Shown here: positions 1 to 9,450 of the stretch, in pieces
Numbering within the stretch: position 1 is the stretch's first letter
Layout: every line of letters begins with the position of its first letter
Source: Cycloclasticus sp. 46_120_T64
GTDB lineage: Bacteria; Pseudomonadota; Gammaproteobacteria; Methylococcales; Cycloclasticaceae
NCBI GenBank assembly: GCA_002162695.1
Contig: MAAM01000010.1
Location: forward strand, 62,001-126,000
Length of the DNA: 64,000 bases
Direction: 5' to 3'
Position numbers and translations under genes: made by a program
The notes under the pieces: model-generated
Database searches by the model: none
What the model was told of the DNA's origin: nothing
What the model saw: the letters and a program-made list of their open reading frames with translations, nothing else

Positions 1-2008
1 CTTGGTAACACGCATTGGTTTTAGGCATGAGGACGCCGAATACTTGGGTGCGCGGCAATTAAAGTTTCATATTCACCCATCATCGAGTTTGTTTAAGAAA
101 AAACCGAGCTGGATTGTGGTGGCGGAACAAGTTGAAACGACGCGGGTGTATGGCCGAACGGTGGCGACGGTGAAGACAGAATGGATAGAAAAAGCCGCCC
201 CGCACCTCATTAAAAAGCAGTACTACGAGCCGCATTGGTCAAAAAAATCGGGCCAAGCAATGGTGTATGAACAGGTCATGTTATTTGGTCTGGTGATCAG
301 TAAGGGGCGGAAGGCGCCTTTAAGCCGAACGGATAAGGTGGTGGCGCGAGAGTTGTTTATTCGGCATGGGCTGGTGGAACGGGATATGGCCTGTTTTGCA
401 AAGTTCTTTAAACATAATAAACAGTTATTAGAGTCGTTGGAGTATGAGCAGCAGAAAGGCCGGCAGGTGAATTTGCTGGCGGATGAGCAGGCTTTGTATG
501 ACTTTTATGACACTAAAATACCGGCCACGGTTAGCAGTTTAGCGACCCTCAATAAATGGTTAAAAAGTGACGAAAAACACGCCTTATTAAGCTTATCTCT
601 GGACGATTTAGCGAACAACGATAAGACGACGATTGACCCCGATCAATTCCCTGATACACGGTTAATTAATGGGGTGGTGGTTGAGTTGAATTATTTGTTT
701 GAGCCGGGTCAGGACGAAGATGGGGTCACCGCGATGATTCCTTTAGCGCAACTTAATCAGCTCAGTAATGAGCCTTTTGAGTGGTTGGTTCCAGGCTTGT
801 ATGAGGAAAAATTACAGGCCTTAATTAAGGGCTTGCCGAAGCAGTTACGTAAACACTTTGTACCGGTACCGAGCTGTGTGGAAGAGTGTGTGGCGGCGAT
901 GGATTATGCGAGTGGCAGTTTACTGCAAAGCTTGGCGAATCAATTGAATAAAAATCGTGCGATTAAGGTGTTGGCGAGCGATTTCGATTGCGATAAGTTG
1001 GCAACCCATTTGCAGATGAATTTCCGTATTATCGGTGATCAGGCGGAAGTATTGGCGCAGTCGAAAAACCTCAATGCGCTTAAACTGACGTATGCCGAAA
1101 AAGCGGGTCAGCAGTTTCAATCTTCTTTGAGCAGCGCCTTGTCACATTCAGGGTTAAAAAACTGGCAGTTTGATAGTATTCCTAATCAACAGGCGATTGA
1201 GCATAAAGGGCAGATTATTCAAGGTTTTCCTGCGCTGCTTGATGAGAAAGATAGTGTAGGTTTGACCTTACTCGACTCAGAAAGCGAGGCAAAAAAGCTG
1301 CATCAGCAAGGGTTGATTCGTTTGTTTAGGCTGAAATTCTCGAAAGAGCTAAAAAAACTCACTCGACAATCGGCGATTAGCACCCAGCACGCGTTTAGTT
1401 ACCAGCAGCTTAAGTCGCATCCGTATTGTGAGTCTGCGATGGGCGAAGATATTTTTGATGATTTAGCCCACCAATTAATGGCCAGCTTGTTAGTCGGGAA
1501 AGATATTCGCAGTGAAGCCGAGTTTAATGAGCTTATCGATGCGAGTGATGTGTCGATTTATGCGAAGGGTTATGAGTTATCGCAGGCGATTGCAAAAACG
1601 TTGACGCTTTATCAAACCGTGAAGGTGAATTTAGAAGATTGGGTTCAACAACCAGGCTTACACGCTGATGCGGTCAAACATTTATCGTCTTTGTGTTATC
1701 AAGGTTTTGTGCGGCACGTGCCAGCGGATCAGTTAGTTGAATATCAGCGTTATTTAAAAGCCATACAGGCTAGGCTGGAGAAGGCGAAAGGCCAGTTACA
1801 TAAAGATGCGGAAAAGATTGTTTTGGCGAAACGTTTCGAAGATTTGTTTTGGCAGTCGGCGGTGACGGCAGATGAACTGCCAGAGGACGATTCCTTTCGC
1901 TGGATGCTGGAAGAGTACCGAATATCTTTATTTGCCCAGCAAATAAAAACACGGCAACCCATTTCTGAAAAACGGCTGGAAAAAGCTTGGTTAAAGAGGC
2001 TGCCGTAA
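1..2008 (+). CDS. hrpA: ATP-dependent RNA helicase HrpA, C-terminal part (5' end outside window)
   Basis: The frame is open from the left edge and encodes 668 residues. They match the C-terminal half of HrpA-type DEAH RNA helicases, the region holding the DUF3418 domain, with conserved stretches such as LFIRHGLVERD and a C-terminal arginine/tryptophan-rich tail. The DEAH helicase motifs lie upstream of the window, so catalytic integrity cannot be judged. HrpA (about 1300 residues in E. coli) is a cytoplasmic DEAH helicase linked to rescue of stalled ribosomes and mRNA handling. The gene ends 11 bp before the 3' end of the convergent NACHT gene, and no terminator is visible in that gap. Family recognition is by memory of the sequence. 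Confidence 0.85.
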   Translation, partial: LVTRIGFRHEDAEYLGARQLKFHIHPSSSLFKKKPSWIVVAEQVETTRVYGRTVATVKTEWIEKAAPHLIKKQYYEPHWSKKSGQAMVYEQVMLFGLVISKGRKAPLSRTDKVVARELFIRHGLVERDMACFAKFFKHNKQLLESLEYEQQKGRQVNLLADEQALYDFYDTKIPATVSSLATLNKWLKSDEKHALLSLSLDDLANNDKTTIDPDQFPDTRLINGVVVELNYLFEPGQDEDGVTAMIPLAQLNQLSNEPFEWLVPGLYEEKLQALIKGLPKQLRKHFVPVPSCVEECVAAMDYASGSLLQSLANQLNKNRAIKVLASDFDCDKLATHLQMNFRIIGDQAEVLAQSKNLNALKLTYAEKAGQQFQSSLSSALSHSGLKNWQFDSIPNQQAIEHKGQIIQGFPALLDEKDSVGLTLLDSESEAKKLHQQGLIRLFRLKFSKELKKLTRQSAISTQHAFSYQQLKSHPYCESAMGEDIFDDLAHQLMASLLVGKDIRSEAEFNELIDASDVSIYAKGYELSQAIAKTLTLYQTVKVNLEDWVQQPGLHADAVKHLSSLCYQGFVRHVPADQLVEYQRYLKAIQARLEKAKGQLHKDAEKIVLAKRFEDLFWQSAVTADELPEDDSFRWMLEEYRISLFAQQIKTRQPISEKRLEKAWLKRLP

Positions 2009-2018
2009 CGTCTGTTTA

Positions 2019-4901
2019 TTAGCTCTGTTGGTCGAGTGCCTGAAAGTGCTGAAATAATTGTGTCAGCTCGGGTATGCTTGCGTGCTCGGCCAACATGCTG
2101 GCTAAATAGGATTGCTCACTGAGTAGTTCGTCTAAGCCATCGTTTAATTCGATGACGTGGGCACCAAATTTTTTGGCAATAACTAGAAAATACAGGTAAT
2201 GCATTGACCTGATTAATAAATTTGGGTTCTTTTGTGCGTGTTTAACGGCCGACAAAAAGGCAATTTGTAATGATTTAGTGTACTTATTTAGTGCAAATTT
2301 GCCGTCAACTTCGGTGAACATCGCCGATAAGGCGGCTTTTTGGCCGTCATCGTTGAAACGTAAATCCGGCCATGGTTTGTCAATCATGGGGAGGCCGAAT
2401 TTAACGGCGTAAGCGCGTAAATAACACCAAGCCAAGCTAGAGGCGATGCGATCTCCTATTGGACAGGTTTCGCAATTAGCGATGATCCTCAGCGTTGGTA
2501 ATAAGGCGGCGCGAATATCCTTTGCCGAACGGTCATCGGGGCTGCTTTCTAGCCCCCGGTAACCAAAACTAGATAATAAAATGATCCGGGTAATTTCGTT
2601 GTAATGAGCGGTTTGAGATAATAATAAGCGTACTGCAGCCGGTTCAATAGCGACGGTTGTCCATGAGATAAAGGCTAAAATATCACTTACGATAGAGGCT
2701 TTGCCGGTGGCTTGCCAACGAGTAATGGCGTGTTGCACCATCGGTTCGCTAATGGTATCGCGGTGCATAAGTTCTCCGGCCATGGTGTAAATGGTTGGGT
2801 TGAAGGCGGTTTCCGCAAATTCATCGACATACCCTAGTAGTAGGCATTGCTTGAAATAAAGTGCTACGAGGTAGTCGTGCCACTGGCGGTTTGAGAAGCG
2901 AATTTTGTTATGTCCGGTGGTAACAAATAAGCTGCGCTGTACTAAACCTGCAATCAATTGCGGGTCATCGAGCAAACTGAGGCTGGTTGTTAAATTGGCG
3001 TACTCTTCTTCTAATTGCTGGGTTTTTAAGTGTGCGCTCCATTGTTGAGCGATTCGTTGTACCTCATTGCGCATTCGGCTGAGGCTGATTTCACCAAGGG
3101 CATTTTTAAAGAATGTCCAAGCGATGAGGGTTAATATCAATAGTAAGTGACTTTGTTTAACCTTACGACCATCGGCTAAGGTGAGTGTGGTTAGGCTACT
3201 TTTGCGTAGGATTGAATCAATTGATTGACGCAGAATATGACTGGTGTTGACGGGTTGTTTAGCCGAGCAGTCCATTTCTTCGTCGAGTGTGGATAGAATC
3301 AAGGGGGTGAGCACGACCTCAAGTAGACCTTCGTCTTGTACGTGGTTGAGCCACTTCGAGCAAACGGGGAAACTATCTATCGCTTGCTCTAGGGTGAGTG
3401 GTGATAACCGGTAGATATCGCCACTGTGGCTGGCAAAGTCGTTGGCTTCGGCAAGGCTGTTGCGGCAGACGGTTAAAATTGAGAAGTTCTGGTTGTGCCG
3501 GTAACGTTGCATTGCGGCGTCGAATATATTCAACAGTTGGCTGCTATTGATTTCATGGTGTAGGGCGAGAAATTCATCTACACCATCAAATACGACGCAG
3601 ATGGCTTGTTGTTCGAAACAGGCGGTGATTTTACTGGACTTAAACGTAGAATTTGGCAGTAATTCACTAATCCAGTTTTCATGCCATAACCACAACTTAT
3701 CCCAGCTCAAGCCGCCGCTAATATCGTCAGCCGATAACATTTGTAAGGGAATGGTCAGCGGAACCGTTTGTTTTTCCCCCGGGCGTATTAGATAGTCAAT
3801 CGATAGTTGCCATAGTAAGGCGCGCATCACGGTTGATTTTCCAACGCCGCCGCTACCGGTGAGGAGTAGCTGCCGCGGGCTGCGATTTTTCTGCGGGCCA
3901 AAACGCTGATAAAGATGGTTGAATGTATCGGATTGGCTACCGCTATTGGGCTGTTGTTCGTCGTCTCCAATTAGCTGAAGGGTGCCGAGTTGCTGGTTTA
4001 AACTATCCAGTTTTTTACAGCTTTCAAAGGCGTGCAGCAAGAGGAAGTAGTTGGCGCCACAAAAATCCTCCACTTGGGATACCAGCACGTCCATAATCGG
4101 CCCGTCTCGGTGATCAGGAATTTTAATGCTATCGTGATTACCGCGGAGGGTTGCTCGCTTGCCGTTAAGCTCGGTGTTAGCAACGGCGGTATCGGCGTTG
4201 CCAATAATATCGAAGAATGAGGGGTATAACAGCTTGTTTTGCTGAGAAGAAACCACTGCCCGTTGGTTGTCTTCCTGCAGGGCTAATAAATAAGGGTGCT
4301 GGTAGCGCAAGTAGCCGATAATTTCATTTTTACCCACATCGGCGGCGCCCTGAGTGATTCCGCGTAATAGACTTAGAAATGGTTTTGCTAGCCAATAAGC
4401 GTATTGGTAACTGCTTTGTGCTAATCGACTTAAGCTAGGGTCGCTACCTTGATGGGGTACCGCGATATTGATAACACGGCGGGTCTTTAGCCATAAAGCC
4501 GAGCTGTCGGCAAACGAAAAGTTGCGCTTGTCGAGTTGGTTGGAAACATCGTCGAATGATTGGTTAAGCATATGCTTAACCACCAAACCACCACTGCTGT
4601 GGGTGATGAAAATGAGAAAATTATAATCGGCGTAAGCCGATTCTAGGCAGGTCTTCAGATCGCTTGATGCGCTGGCAATGCTGCTTTTTTGCCATAAACC
4701 TGCGGCATACGAAAAATTGAGTATATCGAGTCTAGAGCCGAGCCGTTCGGAGAGCCATAAGGGGGTCTCCGCCCATGTTTCGTCCGGGGCGCCAAAAATT
4801 CCGTGAACAAACACCAGCAACATATCGGGGCGATAGGTTGGTTTGTTTGTATCGGCTTGGTGGAATAAGCCGTAACGGGTTTTTTGATTCCAAAATTCCA
4901 T
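2019..4901 (-). CDS. alpha/beta-hydrolase-NACHT/STAND ATPase fusion, candidate anti-phage protein
   Basis: This 960-residue protein has three visible parts. Residues about 25-270 resemble an alpha/beta hydrolase: an HG oxyanion motif at 33-34, a nucleophile elbow THSSGG with Ser102 as likely nucleophile, and a downstream GNHDS that could supply the catalytic histidine. Residues about 340-620 form a P-loop NTPase, with Walker A TGSGGVGKST at 348-357 and Walker B VVFDGVDEF near 433-441, as in NACHT/STAND ATPases. The remaining roughly 330 residues are helical and unassigned, the usual place of a STAND sensor region. Bacterial NACHT proteins with N-terminal effector domains are known phage-defence proteins; a defence role here is inference. 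The only in-frame start is ATG at 4901; an AGGAGG lies about 20 nt upstream, too far for a good ribosome site, so translation may be weak. It sits between housekeeping genes without recognisable mobile-element sequences. Confidence 0.8.
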   Translation of the reverse strand: MEFWNQKTRYGLFHQADTNKPTYRPDMLLVFVHGIFGAPDETWAETPLWLSERLGSRLDILNFSYAAGLWQKSSIASASSDLKTCLESAYADYNFLIFITHSSGGLVVKHMLNQSFDDVSNQLDKRNFSFADSSALWLKTRRVINIAVPHQGSDPSLSRLAQSSYQYAYWLAKPFLSLLRGITQGAADVGKNEIIGYLRYQHPYLLALQEDNQRAVVSSQQNKLLYPSFFDIIGNADTAVANTELNGKRATLRGNHDSIKIPDHRDGPIMDVLVSQVEDFCGANYFLLLHAFESCKKLDSLNQQLGTLQLIGDDEQQPNSGSQSDTFNHLYQRFGPQKNRSPRQLLLTGSGGVGKSTVMRALLWQLSIDYLIRPGEKQTVPLTIPLQMLSADDISGGLSWDKLWLWHENWISELLPNSTFKSSKITACFEQQAICVVFDGVDEFLALHHEINSSQLLNIFDAAMQRYRHNQNFSILTVCRNSLAEANDFASHSGDIYRLSPLTLEQAIDSFPVCSKWLNHVQDEGLLEVVLTPLILSTLDEEMDCSAKQPVNTSHILRQSIDSILRKSSLTTLTLADGRKVKQSHLLLILTLIAWTFFKNALGEISLSRMRNEVQRIAQQWSAHLKTQQLEEEYANLTTSLSLLDDPQLIAGLVQRSLFVTTGHNKIRFSNRQWHDYLVALYFKQCLLLGYVDEFAETAFNPTIYTMAGELMHRDTISEPMVQHAITRWQATGKASIVSDILAFISWTTVAIEPAAVRLLLSQTAHYNEITRIILLSSFGYRGLESSPDDRSAKDIRAALLPTLRIIANCETCPIGDRIASSLAWCYLRAYAVKFGLPMIDKPWPDLRFNDDGQKAALSAMFTEVDGKFALNKYTKSLQIAFLSAVKHAQKNPNLLIRSMHYLYFLVIAKKFGAHVIELNDGLDELLSEQSYLASMLAEHASIPELTQLFQHFQALDQQS

Positions 4902-4968
4902 CGCAAACTAGAGCCAGTTAGCCTCCTGCTGAGGTTATAATGAATCGAGCCGTGGCCGCGGGGTTATT

Positions 4969-5265
4969 TCATGAGCGCTGCTGCACGAGAATCCACGGTA
5001 ACACAATAACTGACCAAAGCTCAGATTCTCCCTTCGACCATAATAAGGCTTCTTCATTAGCAACGGCGGCTAGTAGCCCATCGGCCATCCACTTTTCGAT
5101 ACAAGCGCCATTATCGTTGGCAATTTCAAGCGCGGCATCGACCAAGTCGAGTTGATTGCTGACGCGCAGTAAATTACCTTTGGCAAAGAAGCGTTCAAGG
5201 TCTTTCCACTCAATAATAGCTGTTTCTGCATGCAAGGCATGCCATTTTTCGGTTTTATTATCCAT
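4969..5265 (-). CDS. DUF2288 family protein
   Basis: The 98-residue product fits the DUF2288 family: a start like ETAIIEWKDLERFFAKG, a middle LDLVDAALEIANDN segment, and a C-terminal VIVLPWILVQ motif. The function is not known. It has no signal peptide or membrane segment, so it is probably a small cytoplasmic protein. It lies 67 bp upstream of the NACHT gene on the same strand and could share a transcript with it. Because DUF2288 genes are common chromosomal genes, the NACHT gene is more likely to be the later arrival. Family assignment is from remembered sequence pattern. Confidence 0.75.
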   Translation of the reverse strand: MDNKTEKWHALHAETAIIEWKDLERFFAKGNLLRVSNQLDLVDAALEIANDNGACIEKWMADGLLAAVANEEALLWSKGESELWSVIVLPWILVQQRS

Positions 5266-5408
5266 CTGGCTATTTTACATCGATTTATTGCTTTAGTTGA
5301 ATAGCAGTGGTTATGTTCTAATAAACGTTAGGGTTATCTGTGCCGCTCCTGAGTAAGGTTTTTTCACGCAGCACTAGGTTGTTAGAGTAAAGCGGAAAGG
5401 CATATATT

Positions 5409-8400
5409 TTGGACGTATTTTGGATAATCATCGCGGCAATACTCGTATTCGTGATGCAAGCAGGTTTTCTGTGTTTGGAAAGTGGCTTGGTGAGAAGTAA
5501 GAATAGTATTAATGTCGCGGCGAAGAATGTCAGCGATTTTATCGTCTCCAGTAGTTTGTTTTGGTTATTCGGCTTCGGCCTGATGTTTGGCGATAGCCAA
5601 TGGGGCTTATTCGGCGCCTCTTATTTTGCCTTTGATGCACCTGGCGATGGCAAATTAGTGGCCATTTTCTTGTTTCAAATGATGTTCTGTGGAACGGCCG
5701 CGACCTTGGTCTCGGGCGCGGTGGCAGAGCGTATGAGTTACCTGGGTTACTTGGTGGTGACGGCAACCATTGCGCTGCTTATTTATCCGTTTGTTGGACA
5801 CTGGGCTTGGGCCGGTATGCTGACCGGCGAGAAAGTTGGCTGGCTGGAGCAGCTGGGGTTTATTGACTTTGCTGGCTCGACAGTTGTGCATTCTGTCGGC
5901 GGCTGGGTTGCTTTGGCGGCGGTGTTAGTGATTGGTCCGCGGATTGGCCGTTTTGATGATAAGGCAAAGATCATTCCGGGTAGTAATCTTCCAACCGCTC
6001 TGCTTGGCTGTTTGTTAATTTGGTTAGGCTGGTTTGGCTTCAATGGTGGTAGCACCTTGGAGTGGAATGACTCGGTTCCAACTATCTTGTTGAATACCTG
6101 TTTGTCGGCGTTTGCGGGTGGTTTGGTGGCAACTCTTTTCCGCCTAAATTCAGTGCGTTATGTCGATGTGGGGCAGATCATTAATGGGGTTCTCGGTGGC
6201 CTTGTTGCGATAACTGCCAGTTGCCACTTGGTGAGTAGCAGTTCGGCGGTGTTAATTGGTGGGATCGCCGGCGGAATCGTTTTTTATGGCGCGAAATATT
6301 TAGAGCATAAAAAAATTGATGATGTGATCGGGGTGGTGTCGGTACATTTATTTGCGGGCATTTGGGGGACTTTGGCGCTGGCTTTGTTTGTACCGGCTGA
6401 GCTGTTGGGTAATGGTTTGTCGATGTTGCAGCAGCTTGAGGTGCAACTGATTGGTGTGATCAGCGTTGCGGCCTATAGTTTTAGCCTCGCCTACGCGGTT
6501 TTTCGACTAGTGAATCACTTCTATCCGTTAAGGGTGAGTGAGCAAGATGAGTTGATGGGGTTGAATGTTGCTGAGCACCATATCAGCACCGAAGCCTTTG
6601 ATTTGTTATCGGCGATGAACCGTCAACAGGCGATGGCCGATTTCTCGACCCAGGTTGCGGTCGAGCCTTATACGGAAGTAGGTCAGATAGCGGAAAAATA
6701 CAACTTGGTGATTAACCAAGTGAATAAAGAAATGAAACAGCGCGAGGAGGCGCTTTCGGCATTCAAACAAAGTGAGCGTAGGAAAGGCGCTATTTTGGAT
6801 GCGGCGATGGATTGTATTATTGGCATCGATAACCAAGGTTGTATTCAAAGTTTTAACCCTGCGGCTGAGCGTTGTTTTGGGCATACCCAGAGAGCGATGA
6901 TGCAGCAGAACTTCTTTCGCTTATTTACCCGTGGTGAGGTTCAACGGGAGGCATTAGCCAGCTTAAGCGGCGAGTTTTTATTAACGAATGGCTGGGTGCT
7001 GACTCGACGCAATATGACCGACCTTCGGCGTTACGATGGTGAGGCTTTCCCCGCCGAAGTGGTGGTGACCGGAACGAAGGCTAACGCCGGCGAGTCTTTG
7101 GAGTATACCCTGCATATTCGGGACATTAGCCGGCAAAGCAAGCTGCAAAAGCGCTTAGAAGCGTTGGCGTTTAATGACCCGTTAACGGGTTTGTATAACC
7201 GTACGTCTTTTGTACGCCAGCTCGATGAGCGCATTCACTACCATCAACAACATTCGGGTTTACTGGTGTTGATGTTTTTGGATTTGGATCACTTTAAAAA
7301 AGTGAATGATGTCTTCGGCCATAAAACGGGGGATCAGCTATTATGCGAAGTGGCGCATAGATTGAACCGAGTTACGCGTAGTAGTGACTTAGTGGGTCGC
7401 TGGGGTGGCGATGAATTTGTGCTTGCCTTATCGGGTGGTTTGAATGAGCAAGGTATCGCTATTAAGGCAGCGGAAATACTCGAGGTGATGCGGGCACCGG
7501 TTGAATTGCCCGAACAGACGTTGAATATCTTAACGAGCATTGGTATTGCGGTGTCGGTGGATGGGGAAACGGCGGGTGAGCGTTTATTACACTGTGCCGA
7601 TGTGGCGATGTACCAAGCGAAAAAAATTGGCCGCGATAGTTATTGTCTCTACACCGAGGAGATGGGGCGCTCGGTACGCAAGCGAGTTAAAATTGAGGCA
7701 GATCTTCCCCGTGCGCTCGCTGAACAGCAACTATTGCTCAACTATCAGCCGAAGGTTTCCTGTTTGAATAATGAGCTTGTTGGTTTTGAGGCTTTGTTAC
7801 GCTGGCAGCACCCCAAATATGGTTTGGTCTCACCGGCGGACTTTATTCCCATTATTGAATCGTCAACATTGATTGTTGAAGTGGGAGAGTGGGTGTTAAC
7901 CGAGGCGGCTCGACAATTAGTGGCTTGGCGAGATGCAGGTTATCAGTTGCTGCCGATAGCGGTGAACCTATCAGGTTTTCATTTGCATGACGAGTCACTG
8001 AAACCCTTTATAGTCGGTTTGTCCAAGCAATACGGACTCAGTGCTGATTTATTAGAGATTGAGATAACCGAGAATGCCTTAACCGGGGATACTGAGGCCA
8101 GTATTGTCATCATGCAACAATTAAAACAGCTTGGCATCACGTTATCGGTTGATGACTTTGGTACGGGCTATTCATCGCTTAGTTACCTGAAGAAGTTTCC
8201 GATTGATGTGCTTAAAATTGATCGCTCATTCATCAATGAGTGTGCCGATAATGCCGATGATGCGGCCATTTGTTTGGCGATTATTTCGTTGGCAAAAAGC
8301 CTGAGTTTGAATATCGTCGCCGAAGGGGTGGAAACGCAAGAGCAATTGGAGTTTTTACAGGAACATGACTGTGATTCTTATCAGGGTTATCTGTATAGTC

Positions 8401-8471
8401 GGCCCTTGCCAGCGGATGAGGTGGAAGGGCTTTTACTGCGGGTTTCTATGCAGCAACAGGCTAATATTTAA
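5409..8471 (+). CDS. ammonium channel (Amt)-PAS-GGDEF-EAL fusion protein
   Basis: This 1020-residue protein joins an Amt/Rh ammonium channel to c-di-GMP enzymes. Residues about 1-375 are the hydrophobic Amt core: GHWAW, IDFAGSTVVHSVGG (channel Asp and first His) and VVSVHLFAGIWG (second His) are conserved, so the pore looks intact. A coiled linker (about 410-455) leads to a PAS domain (about 457-575). The GGDEF domain has an intact GGDEF at about 669-673 and an RSSD inhibitory site five residues before it. The EAL domain has EAL near 793, NLSG, EITEN, DDFGTGYSSL, KIDRSF and AEGVET, all features of an active phosphodiesterase. Inference: it couples external ammonium to c-di-GMP level. The start is TTG with a GGAAAGG ribosome site about 10 nt upstream. 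No glnK gene is adjacent. Confidence 0.93.
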   Translation: MDVFWIIIAAILVFVMQAGFLCLESGLVRSKNSINVAAKNVSDFIVSSSLFWLFGFGLMFGDSQWGLFGASYFAFDAPGDGKLVAIFLFQMMFCGTAATLVSGAVAERMSYLGYLVVTATIALLIYPFVGHWAWAGMLTGEKVGWLEQLGFIDFAGSTVVHSVGGWVALAAVLVIGPRIGRFDDKAKIIPGSNLPTALLGCLLIWLGWFGFNGGSTLEWNDSVPTILLNTCLSAFAGGLVATLFRLNSVRYVDVGQIINGVLGGLVAITASCHLVSSSSAVLIGGIAGGIVFYGAKYLEHKKIDDVIGVVSVHLFAGIWGTLALALFVPAELLGNGLSMLQQLEVQLIGVISVAAYSFSLAYAVFRLVNHFYPLRVSEQDELMGLNVAEHHISTEAFDLLSAMNRQQAMADFSTQVAVEPYTEVGQIAEKYNLVINQVNKEMKQREEALSAFKQSERRKGAILDAAMDCIIGIDNQGCIQSFNPAAERCFGHTQRAMMQQNFFRLFTRGEVQREALASLSGEFLLTNGWVLTRRNMTDLRRYDGEAFPAEVVVTGTKANAGESLEYTLHIRDISRQSKLQKRLEALAFNDPLTGLYNRTSFVRQLDERIHYHQQHSGLLVLMFLDLDHFKKVNDVFGHKTGDQLLCEVAHRLNRVTRSSDLVGRWGGDEFVLALSGGLNEQGIAIKAAEILEVMRAPVELPEQTLNILTSIGIAVSVDGETAGERLLHCADVAMYQAKKIGRDSYCLYTEEMGRSVRKRVKIEADLPRALAEQQLLLNYQPKVSCLNNELVGFEALLRWQHPKYGLVSPADFIPIIESSTLIVEVGEWVLTEAARQLVAWRDAGYQLLPIAVNLSGFHLHDESLKPFIVGLSKQYGLSADLLEIEITENALTGDTEASIVIMQQLKQLGITLSVDDFGTGYSSLSYLKKFPIDVLKIDRSFINECADNADDAAICLAIISLAKSLSLNIVAEGVETQEQLEFLQEHDCDSYQGYLYSRPLPADEVEGLLLRVSMQQQANI

Positions 8472-8497
8472 CGGGGCTGAATCGACGGCTGCTGGAA

Positions 8498-8526
8498 TTG
8501 AGATTCGATGAGCGGTTTCTTATAAT
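8498..8526 (+). promoter_or_regulatory. sigma70-type promoter for the YeeE/YedE pair
   Basis: A TTGAGA -35 box (8498-8503) and a perfect TATAAT -10 box (8521-8526) are separated by 17 bp. The predicted start lies near 8533, giving a leader of about 36 nt before the ATG at 8569. It sits just after the stop of the Amt fusion gene, so the sulfur-transport-type pair can be transcribed separately. Confidence 0.65.
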
Positions 8527-8568
8527 TTAAGGTAATATCTATAGTTTACTTTAAGAGAGACTCGCATT

Positions 8569-8997
8569 ATGGAAAACTTTACTCCTTACTCGTCACTGGC
8601 GGGTGGCATTTTAATTGGTATCAGTGCCAGTGTTTTGATGTTGTTGAATGGCCGTATCGCGGGTATTAGCGGTATTATCGCCGGTATATTTAATGTCTCC
8701 GCGCTGAGTGAAAAAGCTTGGCGTTTCGCCTTTGTCATCGGCTTGATTGCGGGGGCATCGGTGTATGCCTACTACTTTCCTATCGAGGTAGCCGTTAGAG
8801 AGCACGTCAGTACGGGGTTATTGGTTATCGGTGGTTTGCTGGTGGGTGTTGGTACGGCAATGGGCGGTGGCTGTACCAGTGGGCATGGCATCTGTGGTAT
8901 TTCACGTTTTTCGCTGCGCTCTATCACGGCGACGATGACGTTTTTGCTGGCGGGTATAACAACGGTGTACTTGGTTAACTATTTCATAGGGGCATAA
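8569..8997 (+). CDS. YeeE/YedE family membrane protein
   Basis: This 142-residue integral membrane protein contains the family signature GGGCTSGHGICGISR (about residues 100-114), whose cysteines line the sulfur-compound pathway in structurally studied YeeE. It is a half-size member of the family and works with a partner half-protein encoded immediately downstream, 2 bp away. The pair is often annotated as sulfur-related transporters (PmpA/PmpB type). Substrate is inferred to be thiosulfate or a related small sulfur compound; the sequence itself does not prove this. It has its own likely promoter and an AGAGAG-type ribosome site. Confidence 0.85.
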   Translation: MENFTPYSSLAGGILIGISASVLMLLNGRIAGISGIIAGIFNVSALSEKAWRFAFVIGLIAGASVYAYYFPIEVAVREHVSTGLLVIGGLLVGVGTAMGGGCTSGHGICGISRFSLRSITATMTFLLAGITTVYLVNYFIGA

Positions 8998-8999
8998 TC

Positions 9000-9413
9000 A
9001 TGGCGAAAATATTCAGTGCATTATTAGCGGGTGGTCTGTTTGGTCTGGGTTTGGCGTTGTCAGGCATGGTTGATCCGAATAAGGTCGTTAACTTTTTAGA
9101 TGTAACGGGTAATTGGGACCCGAGCTTGATGTTTGTTTTAGGTGGTGGGGTGATTACCACGACGATTGCGTATCGTTTTATATTTGCGAAAAAAAAACCG
9201 CTGTTTGATGACGACTTTCATTTGCCCAGCGTATTGAGCATCGATGGGCGGCTATTGTCGGGGGCGGTTTTATTTGGTGTGGGTTGGGGCTTGATTGGTT
9301 ATTGTCCGGGACCTGCGGTAGCGAGTATCGGTTTTCGCCCCGGTGAACCGCTTATCGTGGTGATATCTATGTTGGCGGGTATGTTGCTCTATCGAGCTAT
9401 TGCTCGACGGTAA
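9000..9413 (+). CDS. DUF6691/YeeE-like membrane protein, partner half
   Basis: The 137-residue hydrophobic protein carries LSGMVDPNKVVNFLD near the N-terminus and GLIGYCPGPAVASIGF near residues 97-112, typical of the second half-protein of YeeE/YedE pairs. The single cysteine in YCPGP corresponds to a conserved family residue. It begins 2 bp after the preceding stop, indicating a two-gene operon and probably a heteromeric transporter. A role in sulfur-compound uptake is inferred from family and from the TSUP gene that follows on the other strand. Confidence 0.85.
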   Translation: MAKIFSALLAGGLFGLGLALSGMVDPNKVVNFLDVTGNWDPSLMFVLGGGVITTTIAYRFIFAKKKPLFDDDFHLPSVLSIDGRLLSGAVLFGVGWGLIGYCPGPAVASIGFRPGEPLIVVISMLAGMLLYRAIARR

Positions 9414-9425
9414 ATTAAGGGTAAG

Positions 9426-9450
9426 AGGCTCTGCTATAACAGAGTTTCTT
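9426..9450 (+). terminator. weak intrinsic terminator after the YeeE/YedE pair
   Basis: An 8-bp stem with two G-U pairs (5' arm AGGCTCTG, 3' arm CAGAGTTT, six-base loop) is followed by CTT, starting about 13 bp after the stop codon. The stem is short and the T run poor, so this is a tentative call. The rest of the 180-bp convergent gap to the TSUP gene shows nothing recognisable. Confidence 0.35.

Noticed and set aside
4922-4927. AGGAGG upstream of the NACHT gene taken at first as its ribosome site
   Set aside because: It is 20 nt from the only in-frame start codon, and an in-frame stop (TAG at 4910-4908) prevents an earlier start.
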